A stretch of 64,000 nt of DNA, from the NCBI RefSeq assembly GCF_014524545.1, contig NZ_CP053557.1:707501-771500 (forward strand), read 5' to 3'. Position numbers and translations under genes: made by a program. The stretch comes from Exiguobacterium sp. Helios (GTDB taxonomy: Bacteria; Bacillota; Bacilli; Exiguobacteriales; Exiguobacteriaceae). A model generated the notes under the pieces. It did not search any database. It was not told the origin of the DNA and saw nothing but the letters and a program-made list of their open reading frames with translations. Below, in pieces: positions 55,641 through 63,522 of this stretch (position 1 is its first letter; each line of letters opens with the position of its first letter).

Positions 55641-56334
55641 TGCTTATGAAATTGCAAAATTCATTAAAGATGCTAAAAAAAAAACACCGGTTAAACTGTA
55701 CGTCAATGGTGACTTGGCAGGACTGACGATTGAAGGAGCGACGGCATTCGGAACGGATCAATCAAAAATTTTCTTCGCTGATGCAGGACTTGCTTCAACT
55801 TTCTTAGAAGAATATGCAGACCGGATTACTGAAGTGCATGTCGAATATGACCGCCGCAACAGTGCCGTGCCGATGCTTGATACACGTCATTTGAATGCCC
55901 GGATCGAACCGGGTTCATGGATTCGCGATCATGTCGTCATCGGCGATAACGCGGTCATCATGATGGGCGCAATCATTAATATCGGTGCATCAATCGGAGA
56001 TGGTACAATGATTGATATGAACGCTGTTGTCGGAGCACGTGGCACAATCGGCAAAAACGTTCATGTCGGCGCCGGTGCCGTGGTCGCAGGGGTTCTTGAA
56101 CCACCTTCAAAAACACCGGTCATCATTGAAGATGGTGTCTTAATCGGAGCGAATGCCGTCATCCTAGAAGGTGTTCGTGTCGGAAAAGATGCGGTCGTCG
56201 CAGCAGGCAGTGTCGTCACAGAAGACGTTCCTGCAGGCAGCGTAGTGGCTGGTACGCCAGCACGTGTCATCAAACAGAAAGATGCAAAAACAGCAGAGAA
56301 GACGCAACTGGTGGATGATTTACGTTCACTCTGA
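55627..56334 (+). CDS. dapH: Tetrahydrodipicolinate N-acetyltransferase
   Basis: A 235-residue acyltransferase that opens the acetylated branch of the diaminopimelate pathway. The middle and C-terminus consist of left-handed beta-helix hexapeptide repeats ([52 protein letters not shown]). The N-terminus [22 protein letters not shown] matches DapH. The start follows CACAGGAGG inside dapB. It implies that an N-acetyl-DAP aminotransferase and deacetylase exist; neither is annotated as such nearby. Confidence 0.96.
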   Translation: MLLTDAYEIAKFIKDAKKKTPVKLYVNGDLAGLTIEGATAFGTDQSKIFFADAGLASTFLEEYADRITEVHVEYDRRNSAVPMLDTRHLNARIEPGSWIRDHVVIGDNAVIMMGAIINIGASIGDGTMIDMNAVVGARGTIGKNVHVGAGAVVAGVLEPPSKTPVIIEDGVLIGANAVILEGVRVGKDAVVAAGSVVTEDVPAGSVVAGTPARVIKQKDAKTAEKTQLVDDLRSL

Positions 56335-56359
56335 TTGACGTCGAAGAGGAGGAAAACAC

Positions 56360-57292
56360 ATGGCAGTGGATACACAGTATGGAGAAGCAATTTGGTTAGA
56401 CGGGGTTTTTCATGATCCAAAAGAGGCAAATACGAGCGTCATGTCCCATGCGATTCATTACGGAAGCGGATTTTTTGAAGGCATCCGTGCGTATGCGACA
56501 CCGGATGGTCCGGCGATTTTCCAATTGACGGAACACATTGAACGTCTGTTCCGCAGTTGCGCGTTCTATCACGTGACGATTCCTTATACAGTGGAAGAAC
56601 TTGTTCAAGCGACGATTGATCTGGTCGCCAAAAACGGCTTTGAGTCTTGTTACATCCGCCCGTTTGTTTTCCTCGGTACACCGTGGCAGGCATTGATGGC
56701 AAAAGATACGACGGTACACGTCGGGATTTCTTGTTGGGAACTTGGTGAATACTTCGACAAAGGTGCCGGTATCCGGGCAAAAGTTGCTTCGTATCGCCGC
56801 GTTTCGTCGACAATGATGCCGATGCAGGCAAAAGCTGCCGCCAACTACATGAACTCGCAACTCTTAAAAGGAGAAGCACTTCGCGACGGATTTGACGAGG
56901 CGATTGCTCTTGATATGAACGGAAACGTCAGCGAAGCGAGTGTTGCCAACTTGTTCATGTTGAAAAACGGGACAATCTACACGCCTTCACTCGATTGTTC
57001 AGTATTAGACGGAATCACACGCCAAGTCATCATGCGTTTGGCACAGGATCAAGGCTATCCGGTCGTCGAGCGTCATATCGGCCGTGATGAGTTATACGTT
57101 GCAGACGAAATCTTCTTAACAGGTACGGCTGCAGAAATCACAAGTGTCGGTGAAATTGATCATATCGTCATCAACGGCGGAACACGGGCTGTCGCAGATG
57201 AGTTACTTGATCTTTACCGTCAAGCAGTTTCGGGTCAACTGCCACAATATGCATCGTGGTTGACTTACGTGACACCAGCCATCGCAGAATAA
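56360..57292 (+). CDS. ilvE: Branched-chain amino acid aminotransferase-like (class IV, IlvE)
   Basis: A 310-residue fold-type IV PLP aminotransferase of the E. coli IlvE subgroup. It shows IWLDGVFHDPKEANTSVMSHAIHYGSGFFEGIRAY, YIRPFVFLG, the PLP lysine in MPMQAKAAANYMNSQL, and SEASVANLFML with LTGTAAEITSV near the end. It would transaminate leucine, isoleucine and valine. Its position between dapH and alr is odd, as this place should hold steps of diaminopimelate synthesis such as the N-acetyl-DAP aminotransferase. The stop overlaps alr by one base (TAATG). Confidence 0.9.
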   Translation: MAVDTQYGEAIWLDGVFHDPKEANTSVMSHAIHYGSGFFEGIRAYATPDGPAIFQLTEHIERLFRSCAFYHVTIPYTVEELVQATIDLVAKNGFESCYIRPFVFLGTPWQALMAKDTTVHVGISCWELGEYFDKGAGIRAKVASYRRVSSTMMPMQAKAAANYMNSQLLKGEALRDGFDEAIALDMNGNVSEASVANLFMLKNGTIYTPSLDCSVLDGITRQVIMRLAQDQGYPVVERHIGRDELYVADEIFLTGTAAEITSVGEIDHIVINGGTRAVADELLDLYRQAVSGQLPQYASWLTYVTPAIAE

Positions 57293-58350
57293 TGAGTTCA
57301 CGAACTATTGTTACCATCGATCGGGAAGCGGTGCGGCATAATGTCGCATCGGTTTTCGCCCGGTCCAATAAGCAGATTTTTGCCGTCGTCAAAAACAATG
57401 CTTACAACTTAGGAATGATTGAAATGGTTGCCACATTGATGGAAGCCGGTGTCCGGCATTTCGCAGTGGCAGAAGTCTACGAAGCAATTGAAATCAAAAC
57501 GAATTTTCCAGACAGTTATGTCCTGGCGATGAATCCGGCATCGCACTTCAAAGAAGTCCGATTGCACGGAGTAGCGCTCGGAATTCCTTCGCTCGACTGG
57601 CTGCAACGCCATCAGGCGGATTTATCGGGAATTGAACTTCATCTAAAAATAAATGTCGGGATGAACCGTTTTGGTGTCAGTTCGCTTGAGGAAGCGCTAG
57701 CAGTTCTTGAAACCGTACAGGAACAGGAACTGATATTGACGGGTCTCTATACGCATTTCCCGCTAGCCGATGAGCCGGGAGCCGATCATGACGGTCAAGT
57801 CGAACGATTCCTCAAAATCGGGAATCCGTTACAGGAGAAACACACATTCACGTACATTCATGCCGAAAACAGCGCGACGATCGTCAAACATGATCCGCGG
57901 CTGGCCTGCTGTAATTATGTCCGGCCCGGCATCTTCCTGTTCGGTTACTCACCGATTGAAAAAATGGACTGGCTCGTGCCCTCGCTTCGGATGACGACGG
58001 AAGTCGTTGAGATTCGTCAAGTGGAAGCAGGCGAACACGTCGGCTACGGTACGTCGTATACGGCACCGACAGCGATTCGTGTCGCCGTTCTGCCGGTCGG
58101 CTACGGGGACGGGGTCGTTCGCGGACGATCTTCACTGCCCGTCATCATCAACGGGAAACGTTATCCGATCATCAGTAAGTTATTCATGAGTCATACGTTC
58201 ATTGCCGTGGATTCGACGGTTGAAATCGGAGATAAAGTGGTGTTATATGGCGATGGTATTGAAATCGATGATATCACCCGGACCGGGACAGCTAATAATT
58301 CGGAGCAGATGTGTGCCCGTTCGTGGCGTTTGACACATCGTTATTTATAA
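57292..58350 (+). CDS. alr: Alanine racemase
   Basis: A 352-residue PLP enzyme that makes D-alanine for peptidoglycan. The cofactor lysine is in AVVKNNAYNLG (Lys34), VRPGIFLFGYSP and the catalytic Tyr in VGYGTSYTAP follow, and LPVGYGDGVVRG is conserved. The usual AVVKANAYGHG is changed to NNAYNLG, which is unusual but keeps the lysine. Start at ATG 57292, overlapping ilvE. Together with dap genes it links lysine and cell-wall precursor supply. Confidence 0.9.
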   Translation: MSSRTIVTIDREAVRHNVASVFARSNKQIFAVVKNNAYNLGMIEMVATLMEAGVRHFAVAEVYEAIEIKTNFPDSYVLAMNPASHFKEVRLHGVALGIPSLDWLQRHQADLSGIELHLKINVGMNRFGVSSLEEALAVLETVQEQELILTGLYTHFPLADEPGADHDGQVERFLKIGNPLQEKHTFTYIHAENSATIVKHDPRLACCNYVRPGIFLFGYSPIEKMDWLVPSLRMTTEVVEIRQVEAGEHVGYGTSYTAPTAIRVAVLPVGYGDGVVRGRSSLPVIINGKRYPIISKLFMSHTFIAVDSTVEIGDKVVLYGDGIEIDDITRTGTANNSEQMCARSWRLTHRYL

Positions 58351-58362
58351 GGGGGAATTCAG

Positions 58363-59712
58363 ATGTACGGAAGCCGATATTTGACGGAACAAAACAATGC
58401 ACTACAGATTGACGGGATGGAAGCAACAAAGCTCGCCGAACAATACGGGACGCCACTCTATATCATGGCAGAACGTGAATTGACGGACCGTCTGGCGACT
58501 GTACGCGATGCCTTTTTAGAAAAATACCCGAATACGTATGCCTCGTTTGCTTCTAAAGCCTTGACGATTGGTGCCGTATATCAGCAAGTCGTCAAACACG
58601 GTCTTGGAATCGATGTCGTAACGGGCGGTGAACTGTTTATTGCCCGCAAAGCCGGTGTGCCGGCGGAACGGATTTATTTCCACGGCTCGAACAAGTCGAC
58701 ACAGGATTTACGTTATGCCGTCGAAGAAGGTGTCGGTAAGATTGTCATCGACCATTACGGAGAAATTGCCCAACTCAATCAAATTGCCGCAGAAGCGTGT
58801 CAAACCGTTCAGGTATTGATTCGGATTGTGCCGCAAGTCATCGGTGGTGCACATACGAAAATTCAGACGGGCGGTGTCGATACGAAGTTCGGGTTCTCGA
58901 CGCATGATGATTCGTATTTGGAAGCCGTCGAAGCTGTTTTAGCGGCGGAACATCTAGTGTTACTCGGTATTCATTGCCATGTTGGTTCACAAATCCAAGA
59001 AATTGAACTGTTTGAACGGACAGCCCGGACGATGATGGGATTTGTCGAAACGATTCGTGAACGGACATCCTTCATCGCAAGTGAAGTCAATCTTGGCGGC
59101 GGATTCGGGATTGCCTATATGCAAGACGATCAACCGCTTGATTTTGAACAAACGATGGAGCGGGTTATGTCGATCATCGATGAAGAGACGACACGTCTTG
59201 CGATCGATCGTCCGCGAATCGGGATTGAACCGGGGCGGTGGGTCGTCGCAAATGCCGGGACGACGCTTTATACGGTCGGTGCCATCAAGGAAGTGCAAGG
59301 TGTGAGAACGTATCTATCCGTTGACGGCGGAATGGCGGACAATATCCGTCCTGCTTTATACGGGGCGGTGTATGAAACCGTCATCGCGAATCGGATCGAA
59401 GGAGAAACACGTCATGTGACCGTTGTCGGTGCAGCGTGCGAATCAGGGGATTTAGTTGCCGAATCGGCTGATCTGGCCGAACCCGTCAGTGGAGATACAT
59501 TAGCGGTCTTCGGGACAGGAGCTTACAACTATTCGATGGCAAGCAACTATAACCAATTTTTACGACCGGCTGTCGTTTTTGTTAATCAAGGTGAATCGCG
59601 CGAAGTCGTCCGTCGCCAGACGTACGACGATTTGATTCAATGTGATCTTGGTCTGAAAAATATTCCGTCGTCTTCAGAACTGAAATCATTCAAAAAGCAT
59701 CCGCGAAATTGA
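58363..59712 (+). CDS. lysA: Diaminopimelate decarboxylase, 3' end set by an IS insertion
   Basis: A 449-residue PLP enzyme giving lysine from meso-DAP. YASFASKALTIGAV has the PLP lysine, and GGGFGIAY, IGIEPGRWVVANAG, GAACESGDLVAE and GTGAYNYSMASNYN are typical. Ribosome site GGGGGAA. The stop TGA (59710-59712) is the first three bases of the IS left inverted repeat, so the native end has been changed; residues after about 430 (SELKSFKKHPRN) run into what looks like the old terminator. The catalytic part is complete, so activity is expected. Confidence 0.95.
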   Translation: MYGSRYLTEQNNALQIDGMEATKLAEQYGTPLYIMAERELTDRLATVRDAFLEKYPNTYASFASKALTIGAVYQQVVKHGLGIDVVTGGELFIARKAGVPAERIYFHGSNKSTQDLRYAVEEGVGKIVIDHYGEIAQLNQIAAEACQTVQVLIRIVPQVIGGAHTKIQTGGVDTKFGFSTHDDSYLEAVEAVLAAEHLVLLGIHCHVGSQIQEIELFERTARTMMGFVETIRERTSFIASEVNLGGGFGIAYMQDDQPLDFEQTMERVMSIIDEETTRLAIDRPRIGIEPGRWVVANAGTTLYTVGAIKEVQGVRTYLSVDGGMADNIRPALYGAVYETVIANRIEGETRHVTVVGAACESGDLVAESADLAEPVSGDTLAVFGTGAYNYSMASNYNQFLRPAVVFVNQGESREVVRRQTYDDLIQCDLGLKNIPSSSELKSFKKHPRN

Positions 59713-59716
59713 ACTG

Positions 59717-59764
59717 CCCCATAAAAGTTGGACATGAAAATCCAACTTTTATGGGGTGTTTTTT
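59717..59764 (+). terminator. Hairpin at the IS left end, terminator-like
   Basis: A perfect 16-bp stem, 59717-59732 with 59741-59756 (loop CATGAAAA), is followed by TG and six T residues, directly before the orfA ATG. It can terminate transcription arriving from lysA. It also buries the GGGG that could act as the orfA ribosome site. Confidence 0.85.
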
Positions 59765-60271
59765 ATGGTCAAATATACGAAGGCGTTTAAAATCCAGGTC
59801 GCTGAACGTTATCTGACGGGACGAGACGGATACCAAGGTGTGGCGAAAGAATTCGGGATAGCGCGTCAACTGATCCGTGACTGGTCGCGTCCCTATGAAA
59901 GTTGGGGGGAGACGATCTTCGATCCTTCCTATACAACCCACTCGCCGACATTTAAACTGGAGGTATTAAATGACATGGCGACCAACGGGCTGTCCCGCAT
60001 AGAGGCGGCTATAAAATACCGAATCTCCTCCCCAGGGATGATCTCGAACTGGCGATCAACGTATGAACGGGAAGGGGTCGAGGGTCTGGTCGCCAGACCG
60101 AAAGGACGTGCCCCGATGGCGAGACGCAAAAAGAATCCTGAAGAGATGACAGAGGTTGAGAAGCTCAAGGAGCGAATCGAGTACCTAGAGATAGAGAACG
60201 CTGCGTTAAAAAAATTGAGAGCCTTGGTTCAAGAAGAGAACGCGCGACGAACCGGATCAAGGCGCAAGTGA
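59765..60271 (+). CDS. IS3-family transposase OrfA
   Basis: A 168-residue DNA-binding part of the transposase. It has two helix-turn-helix units ([24 protein letters not shown] and [27 protein letters not shown]) and a leucine zipper ([18 protein letters not shown]). An A7 run at 60208-60214 near its end is a -1 slippage site. From there the -1 frame is open into orfB, so a fused protein of about 448 residues can be made. There is no free ribosome site; the only candidate is in the upstream hairpin. Confidence 0.92.
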   Translation: MVKYTKAFKIQVAERYLTGRDGYQGVAKEFGIARQLIRDWSRPYESWGETIFDPSYTTHSPTFKLEVLNDMATNGLSRIEAAIKYRISSPGMISNWRSTYEREGVEGLVARPKGRAPMARRKKNPEEMTEVEKLKERIEYLEIENAALKKLRALVQEENARRTGSRRK

Positions 60272-61110
60272 TCGACGAGTTGCGGGCGATCTATCCCGTC
60301 CCGGGACTCCTCCGCGTGCTCGGTATGGCCCGAAGCGTCTACTACTACTGGCGGACGCGCCTGACGGGCGAAGACAAGTATGCGGAGGTGAAGGCAGCCA
60401 TCCATACCCTCTTCCACGAACACGAGGGGCGATGTGGCTATCGTCGCATCCACGCACTCCTCGAACGCCAGGGCTTCCGGCACGACCCGAAGACCATACG
60501 CCGTCTCATGAAAGAGCTCGGGCTTAAGTGCCTCGTCCGCATGAAGCGATACCGCTCCTATAAGGGGCGAGTCGGGAAGGTCGCGCCTAACCTTCTCCAA
60601 CGGGACTTCAAGGCCTCCGGCCTGAACCAGAAATGGGTGACCGACGTCACTGAGTTTCACCTCTTCGGGGAGAAGCTCTACCTCTCGCCGATGATGGACT
60701 TGGGAAACCGTGAGATCATTGCCTATACCATGTCGGACCGTCCCACATACCAATTCGTCGGCGAAATGTTGGACCAGGCAATCAGAAGGCTCGATGGAGA
60801 AGCCCAACCAATCCTCCATTCCGACCAAGGTTGGCATTATCAATACCGAGCGTTCATCGATACGCTCCACGAGCACGGCATCACGCAAAGTATGTCCCGT
60901 AAGGGAAACTGTCTCGACAACGCAGCCATCGAAAGCTTCTTCGCCGTGCTCAAGTCAGAGCTCCTATATCTCAAGGAGTTCGATGACATGGACCACTTCA
61001 AATGTGAGCTCAAGCGTTATATCGAGTACTATAACCATCGTCGTATTAAGAGACGACTAAAAAACCTGAGCCCGGTGGAATACCGGACTCAGGTCCTCAA
61101 GGTCGCCTGA
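60268..61110 (+). CDS. IS3-family transposase OrfB (catalytic part)
   Basis: A 280-residue DDE integrase-type protein. The catalytic residues are Asp126 in WVTDVTEF, Asp186 in [10 protein letters not shown] and Glu222 in DNAAIESFF, a DD35E spacing. The early part [28 protein letters not shown] and [16 protein letters not shown] are typical of the IS150 group. It probably functions as the OrfAB fusion; the GTG at 60268 overlaps the orfA stop and could also start it alone. The codon use is richer in C and G at third positions than in neighbours, consistent with transfer. Confidence 0.95.
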   Translation: MIDELRAIYPVPGLLRVLGMARSVYYYWRTRLTGEDKYAEVKAAIHTLFHEHEGRCGYRRIHALLERQGFRHDPKTIRRLMKELGLKCLVRMKRYRSYKGRVGKVAPNLLQRDFKASGLNQKWVTDVTEFHLFGEKLYLSPMMDLGNREIIAYTMSDRPTYQFVGEMLDQAIRRLDGEAQPILHSDQGWHYQYRAFIDTLHEHGITQSMSRKGNCLDNAAIESFFAVLKSELLYLKEFDDMDHFKCELKRYIEYYNHRRIKRRLKNLSPVEYRTQVLKVA

Positions 61111-61168
61111 CGAATTATTTATTGTCTAACTTTTTTGGTTCAGTTCAAAAGACCGGGACGCTTTTGTG

Positions 61169-62188
61169 TTACTTCGGAATGACAAGGACTTGCCCGACGG
61201 AAATCAAATTGACGTTAGTGATTTTATTGGCACTGGCAAGAGCGGTGACCGTCACGCCATACTTCGTTGCAATGGAATATAACGTGTCACCGGCTTTGAC
61301 AGTATAGGTGACGGTTGTCGTCGGAGGAGATGTAGTTCCGGGAATAATCAGGACTTGGCCGATTTTAATCAGGTTGTTGGAAATGTTATTTGCTCTAACG
61401 AGAGCAGTAACGGTGACGCCATATCTTTTAGCGATGGAGTACAAGGTGTCTCCAGCTTTGACGGTATAAGTTTTGCTGATGGTCGAAGGAAGCTTCAACA
61501 ATTCAGAAATCGTGACGAATTTGTATCCTTTGGTTTTGAGCTGGGAAATCATTGAAGGAAGTGCAACCGGTGTGCCAGGTGCTCCCGCCCCTGTATGCAT
61601 CAGTACGATGGACCCGGGGACAATGTTTGGAACGACACGCGCTAAAATAGCTTTTGAACTGATGCCTTTCCAGTCAGTGGTATCGATGTTCCATTGAATT
61701 GTTTTCGTATATCCGGCATTACCGACAGCTGCAAGGACAGCGCTGTTGCTCGCGCCAAACGGTGCGCGGAAAATTGGTTTAGTCGTCCGCCCGGTCAATG
61801 ACTTGATTAGCGTTTCGGTTTTTGATAGTTCGCTCGTCATTTGCGTGGCAGTCAATTTCGTAAAGTCAGGGTGCGTGTAAGAGTGATTTCCAAGCTGATG
61901 CGTTGGAGTTGCAGTAGCGATGTTCTTGATCAATTGCGGGTGGTTTTTAGCACCGGTACCTGTCAGGAAAAAAGTCGCTTTGACATTGTTACTTTTTAAG
62001 ATGCTCAAAATCTTAGTGATGTTTCCACCATCTGCTCCGTCATCAAACGTCAACGCGACGACTTTACTCGTCGTCGATCCTTTTATGACAAACGTTGAAC
62101 TGGCTGCATCTGCGGTCAAACCATAACTAAAGAAAGGAAAAAGCGATATTAACACTATCATGATGATCCGAATCCATTTCCCGTGCAT
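61169..62188 (-). CDS. Secreted polysaccharide deacetylase with two LysM domains
   Basis: A 339-residue exported protein. A signal peptide (1-29, ending ADAA) is followed by a NodB deacetylase domain: TFDDGAD (47-53), His102 and His106 in [14 protein letters not shown] (141-145), DTTDW (169-173) and LMHTG (196-200). Two LysM peptidoglycan-binding modules lie at about 240-283 and 295-338, joined by a Thr/Pro linker. It likely removes acetyl groups from peptidoglycan or chitin-like polymers. The start has AAAGGAGGCGA upstream. Its 3' end lies right beside the IS right end, and its original terminator was probably shared with lysA. Confidence 0.95.
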   Translation of the reverse strand: MHGKWIRIIMIVLISLFPFFSYGLTADAASSTFVIKGSTTSKVVALTFDDGADGGNITKILSILKSNNVKATFFLTGTGAKNHPQLIKNIATATPTHQLGNHSYTHPDFTKLTATQMTSELSKTETLIKSLTGRTTKPIFRAPFGASNSAVLAAVGNAGYTKTIQWNIDTTDWKGISSKAILARVVPNIVPGSIVLMHTGAGAPGTPVALPSMISQLKTKGYKFVTISELLKLPSTISKTYTVKAGDTLYSIAKRYGVTVTALVRANNISNNLIKIGQVLIIPGTTSPPTTTVTYTVKAGDTLYSIATKYGVTVTALASANKITNVNLISVGQVLVIPK

Positions 62189-62333
62189 GTTGTACGTCGC
62201 CTCCTTTTTCCAGGATGACTGCGTCTCACTTGTCTCTACTTATCTATTACCCTTTTTGAGTAAAAAAACTAAAAAAGAAAGAAAATATTCCCGAATTTTT
62301 ATGATCTTAAACGAAATAAGCTCAAAAACTTGT

Positions 62334-62364
62334 TTGATGACCAAATAAATGGGGAACATATAAT
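62334..62364 (+). promoter_or_regulatory. Candidate opuC promoter
   Basis: A consensus TATAAT (62359-62364) lies 31 bases before the opuCA ATG. The best -35 is TTGATG (62334-62339) with a long 19-bp spacer. The 62189-62394 gap shows nothing else definite. Confidence 0.5.
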
Positions 62365-62394
62365 ATATGAAAATAGTAAAAGGAGTGGAAACGG

Positions 62395-63522
62395 ATGATT
62401 GAATTTAAAAACGTCGGTAAGCAATTTAAAGACAACGTTGTCTTAAAGGGCTTGACGCTCGAAATCAAAGAGGGCGAGCTGGTTGTATTCATCGGACCGA
62501 GTGGATGTGGAAAAACGACATCCTTAAAAATGATCAATCGTTTGATTGAACCCTCGTCGGGGACGATTTTAGTGAATGGAAAAGACATCATGAAGACCGA
62601 TACGATTGAATTACGCCGGCATATGGGATATGTCATCCAACAGACCGGTCTTTTTCCGCACATGACTGTCCGGGAGAACATCCAATTGATTGCCGGACTT
62701 GAAGGGAAAGACCACGATCAGATGGATATTCGAACGGAAGAGTTGCTGCAAATGGTCGGTCTTGATCCAAAACAATTCATTGACCGTTACCCGAGTGAAC
62801 TCAGTGGTGGACAACAGCAACGCGTCGGGTTTGCCCGTGCCTTAATGAATGACCCGGACGTCATCCTGATGGATGAACCGTTCAGTGCGCTTGATCCCGT
62901 CACACGAAATGACCTCCAAGAAGAATTATTCAACCTCCAGGAAGAAGTCAAGAAGACGATTGTTTTCGTCACACATGATATGGATGAGGCGATCAAGCTG
63001 GCTGATCGGATTTGTATCATGCGCGATGGGGAAATCGTTCAGTTTGATACACCGGAAGAAATCTTACGTCATCCGAAAGACGAATACGTCGAATCCTTTA
63101 TTGGGAAAAATAAGATTTGGAGCAGTCCGGCGTTCATTAAAGCAGAGGACATCATGATTGAAGATCCTGTCTCGATCAGTGGGAAACGGACTCTGTTGCA
63201 GGGGATTGAAATCATGCGGGGACGTAAAGTCGACAGCCTGTTGATCACAGACCGCGATCGTATCCTCCAGGGAATCGTCAAACTGAAGAACATTCAAACG
63301 GCTCCTGATAAAGGTGTCCGGATTGAAGACGTCATGGAAGGGGAGCTGGTTGCTGTTGATGAGCAGGACTCCTTGCTTGATGTACTTGAAGTCATGAACC
63401 ATGAAGAGACAGGGTATCTGCCGGTAACAAATAAATCAGGACAATTACGTGGATTAATTACAAGAAGTAGCTTGCTTTCCGTCTTGAGTGAGCAGTTCAT
63501 TCAGGAGGAGGAAGTTCAATGA
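62395..63522 (+). CDS. opuCA: Osmolyte (glycine betaine/carnitine/choline) ABC transporter ATP-binding protein
   Basis: A 375-residue ATPase of the OpuCA/ProV group. The nucleotide-binding domain has GPSGCGKTTSLKMINRL (Walker A), LSGGQQQRVGFARAL (signature) and VILMDEPFSALDP (Walker B). The C-terminal third (about 255-375) is a pair of CBS domains, which in OpuA-type systems sense ionic strength or nucleotides. It energises uptake of compatible solutes. Ribosome site AAAGGAGTGG. It overlaps the permease gene by four bases. Confidence 0.95.
   Translation: MIEFKNVGKQFKDNVVLKGLTLEIKEGELVVFIGPSGCGKTTSLKMINRLIEPSSGTILVNGKDIMKTDTIELRRHMGYVIQQTGLFPHMTVRENIQLIAGLEGKDHDQMDIRTEELLQMVGLDPKQFIDRYPSELSGGQQQRVGFARALMNDPDVILMDEPFSALDPVTRNDLQEELFNLQEEVKKTIVFVTHDMDEAIKLADRICIMRDGEIVQFDTPEEILRHPKDEYVESFIGKNKIWSSPAFIKAEDIMIEDPVSISGKRTLLQGIEIMRGRKVDSLLITDRDRILQGIVKLKNIQTAPDKGVRIEDVMEGELVAVDEQDSLLDVLEVMNHEETGYLPVTNKSGQLRGLITRSSLLSVLSEQFIQEEEVQ

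Larger units (their letters stand above)
59710..61147 (+). mobile_element. IS3-family (IS150-like) insertion sequence
   Basis: The 1438-bp element has imperfect terminal inverted repeats starting TGAACTG: the left end (59710 on) and the complement of the right end (61147 back) share TGAACTG, CCA, AAAAGTT and GACA in order. It carries overlapping orfA and orfB with a -1 frame relation and intact DDE residues. Its flanks are AAT and AAA, so no exact 3-bp target duplication is visible. Both frames and both ends look intact, so it may still be mobile. Confidence 0.93.
59693..61165. other. Lysine-operon terminator split by the IS
   Basis: AAAAGCATCC (59693-59702) and GGACGCTTTT (61156-61165) are complementary at nine of ten positions and flank the IS. 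Before insertion they could form a terminator stem between the convergent lysA and polysaccharide deacetylase genes. This is inferred from the repeat. Confidence 0.6.
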
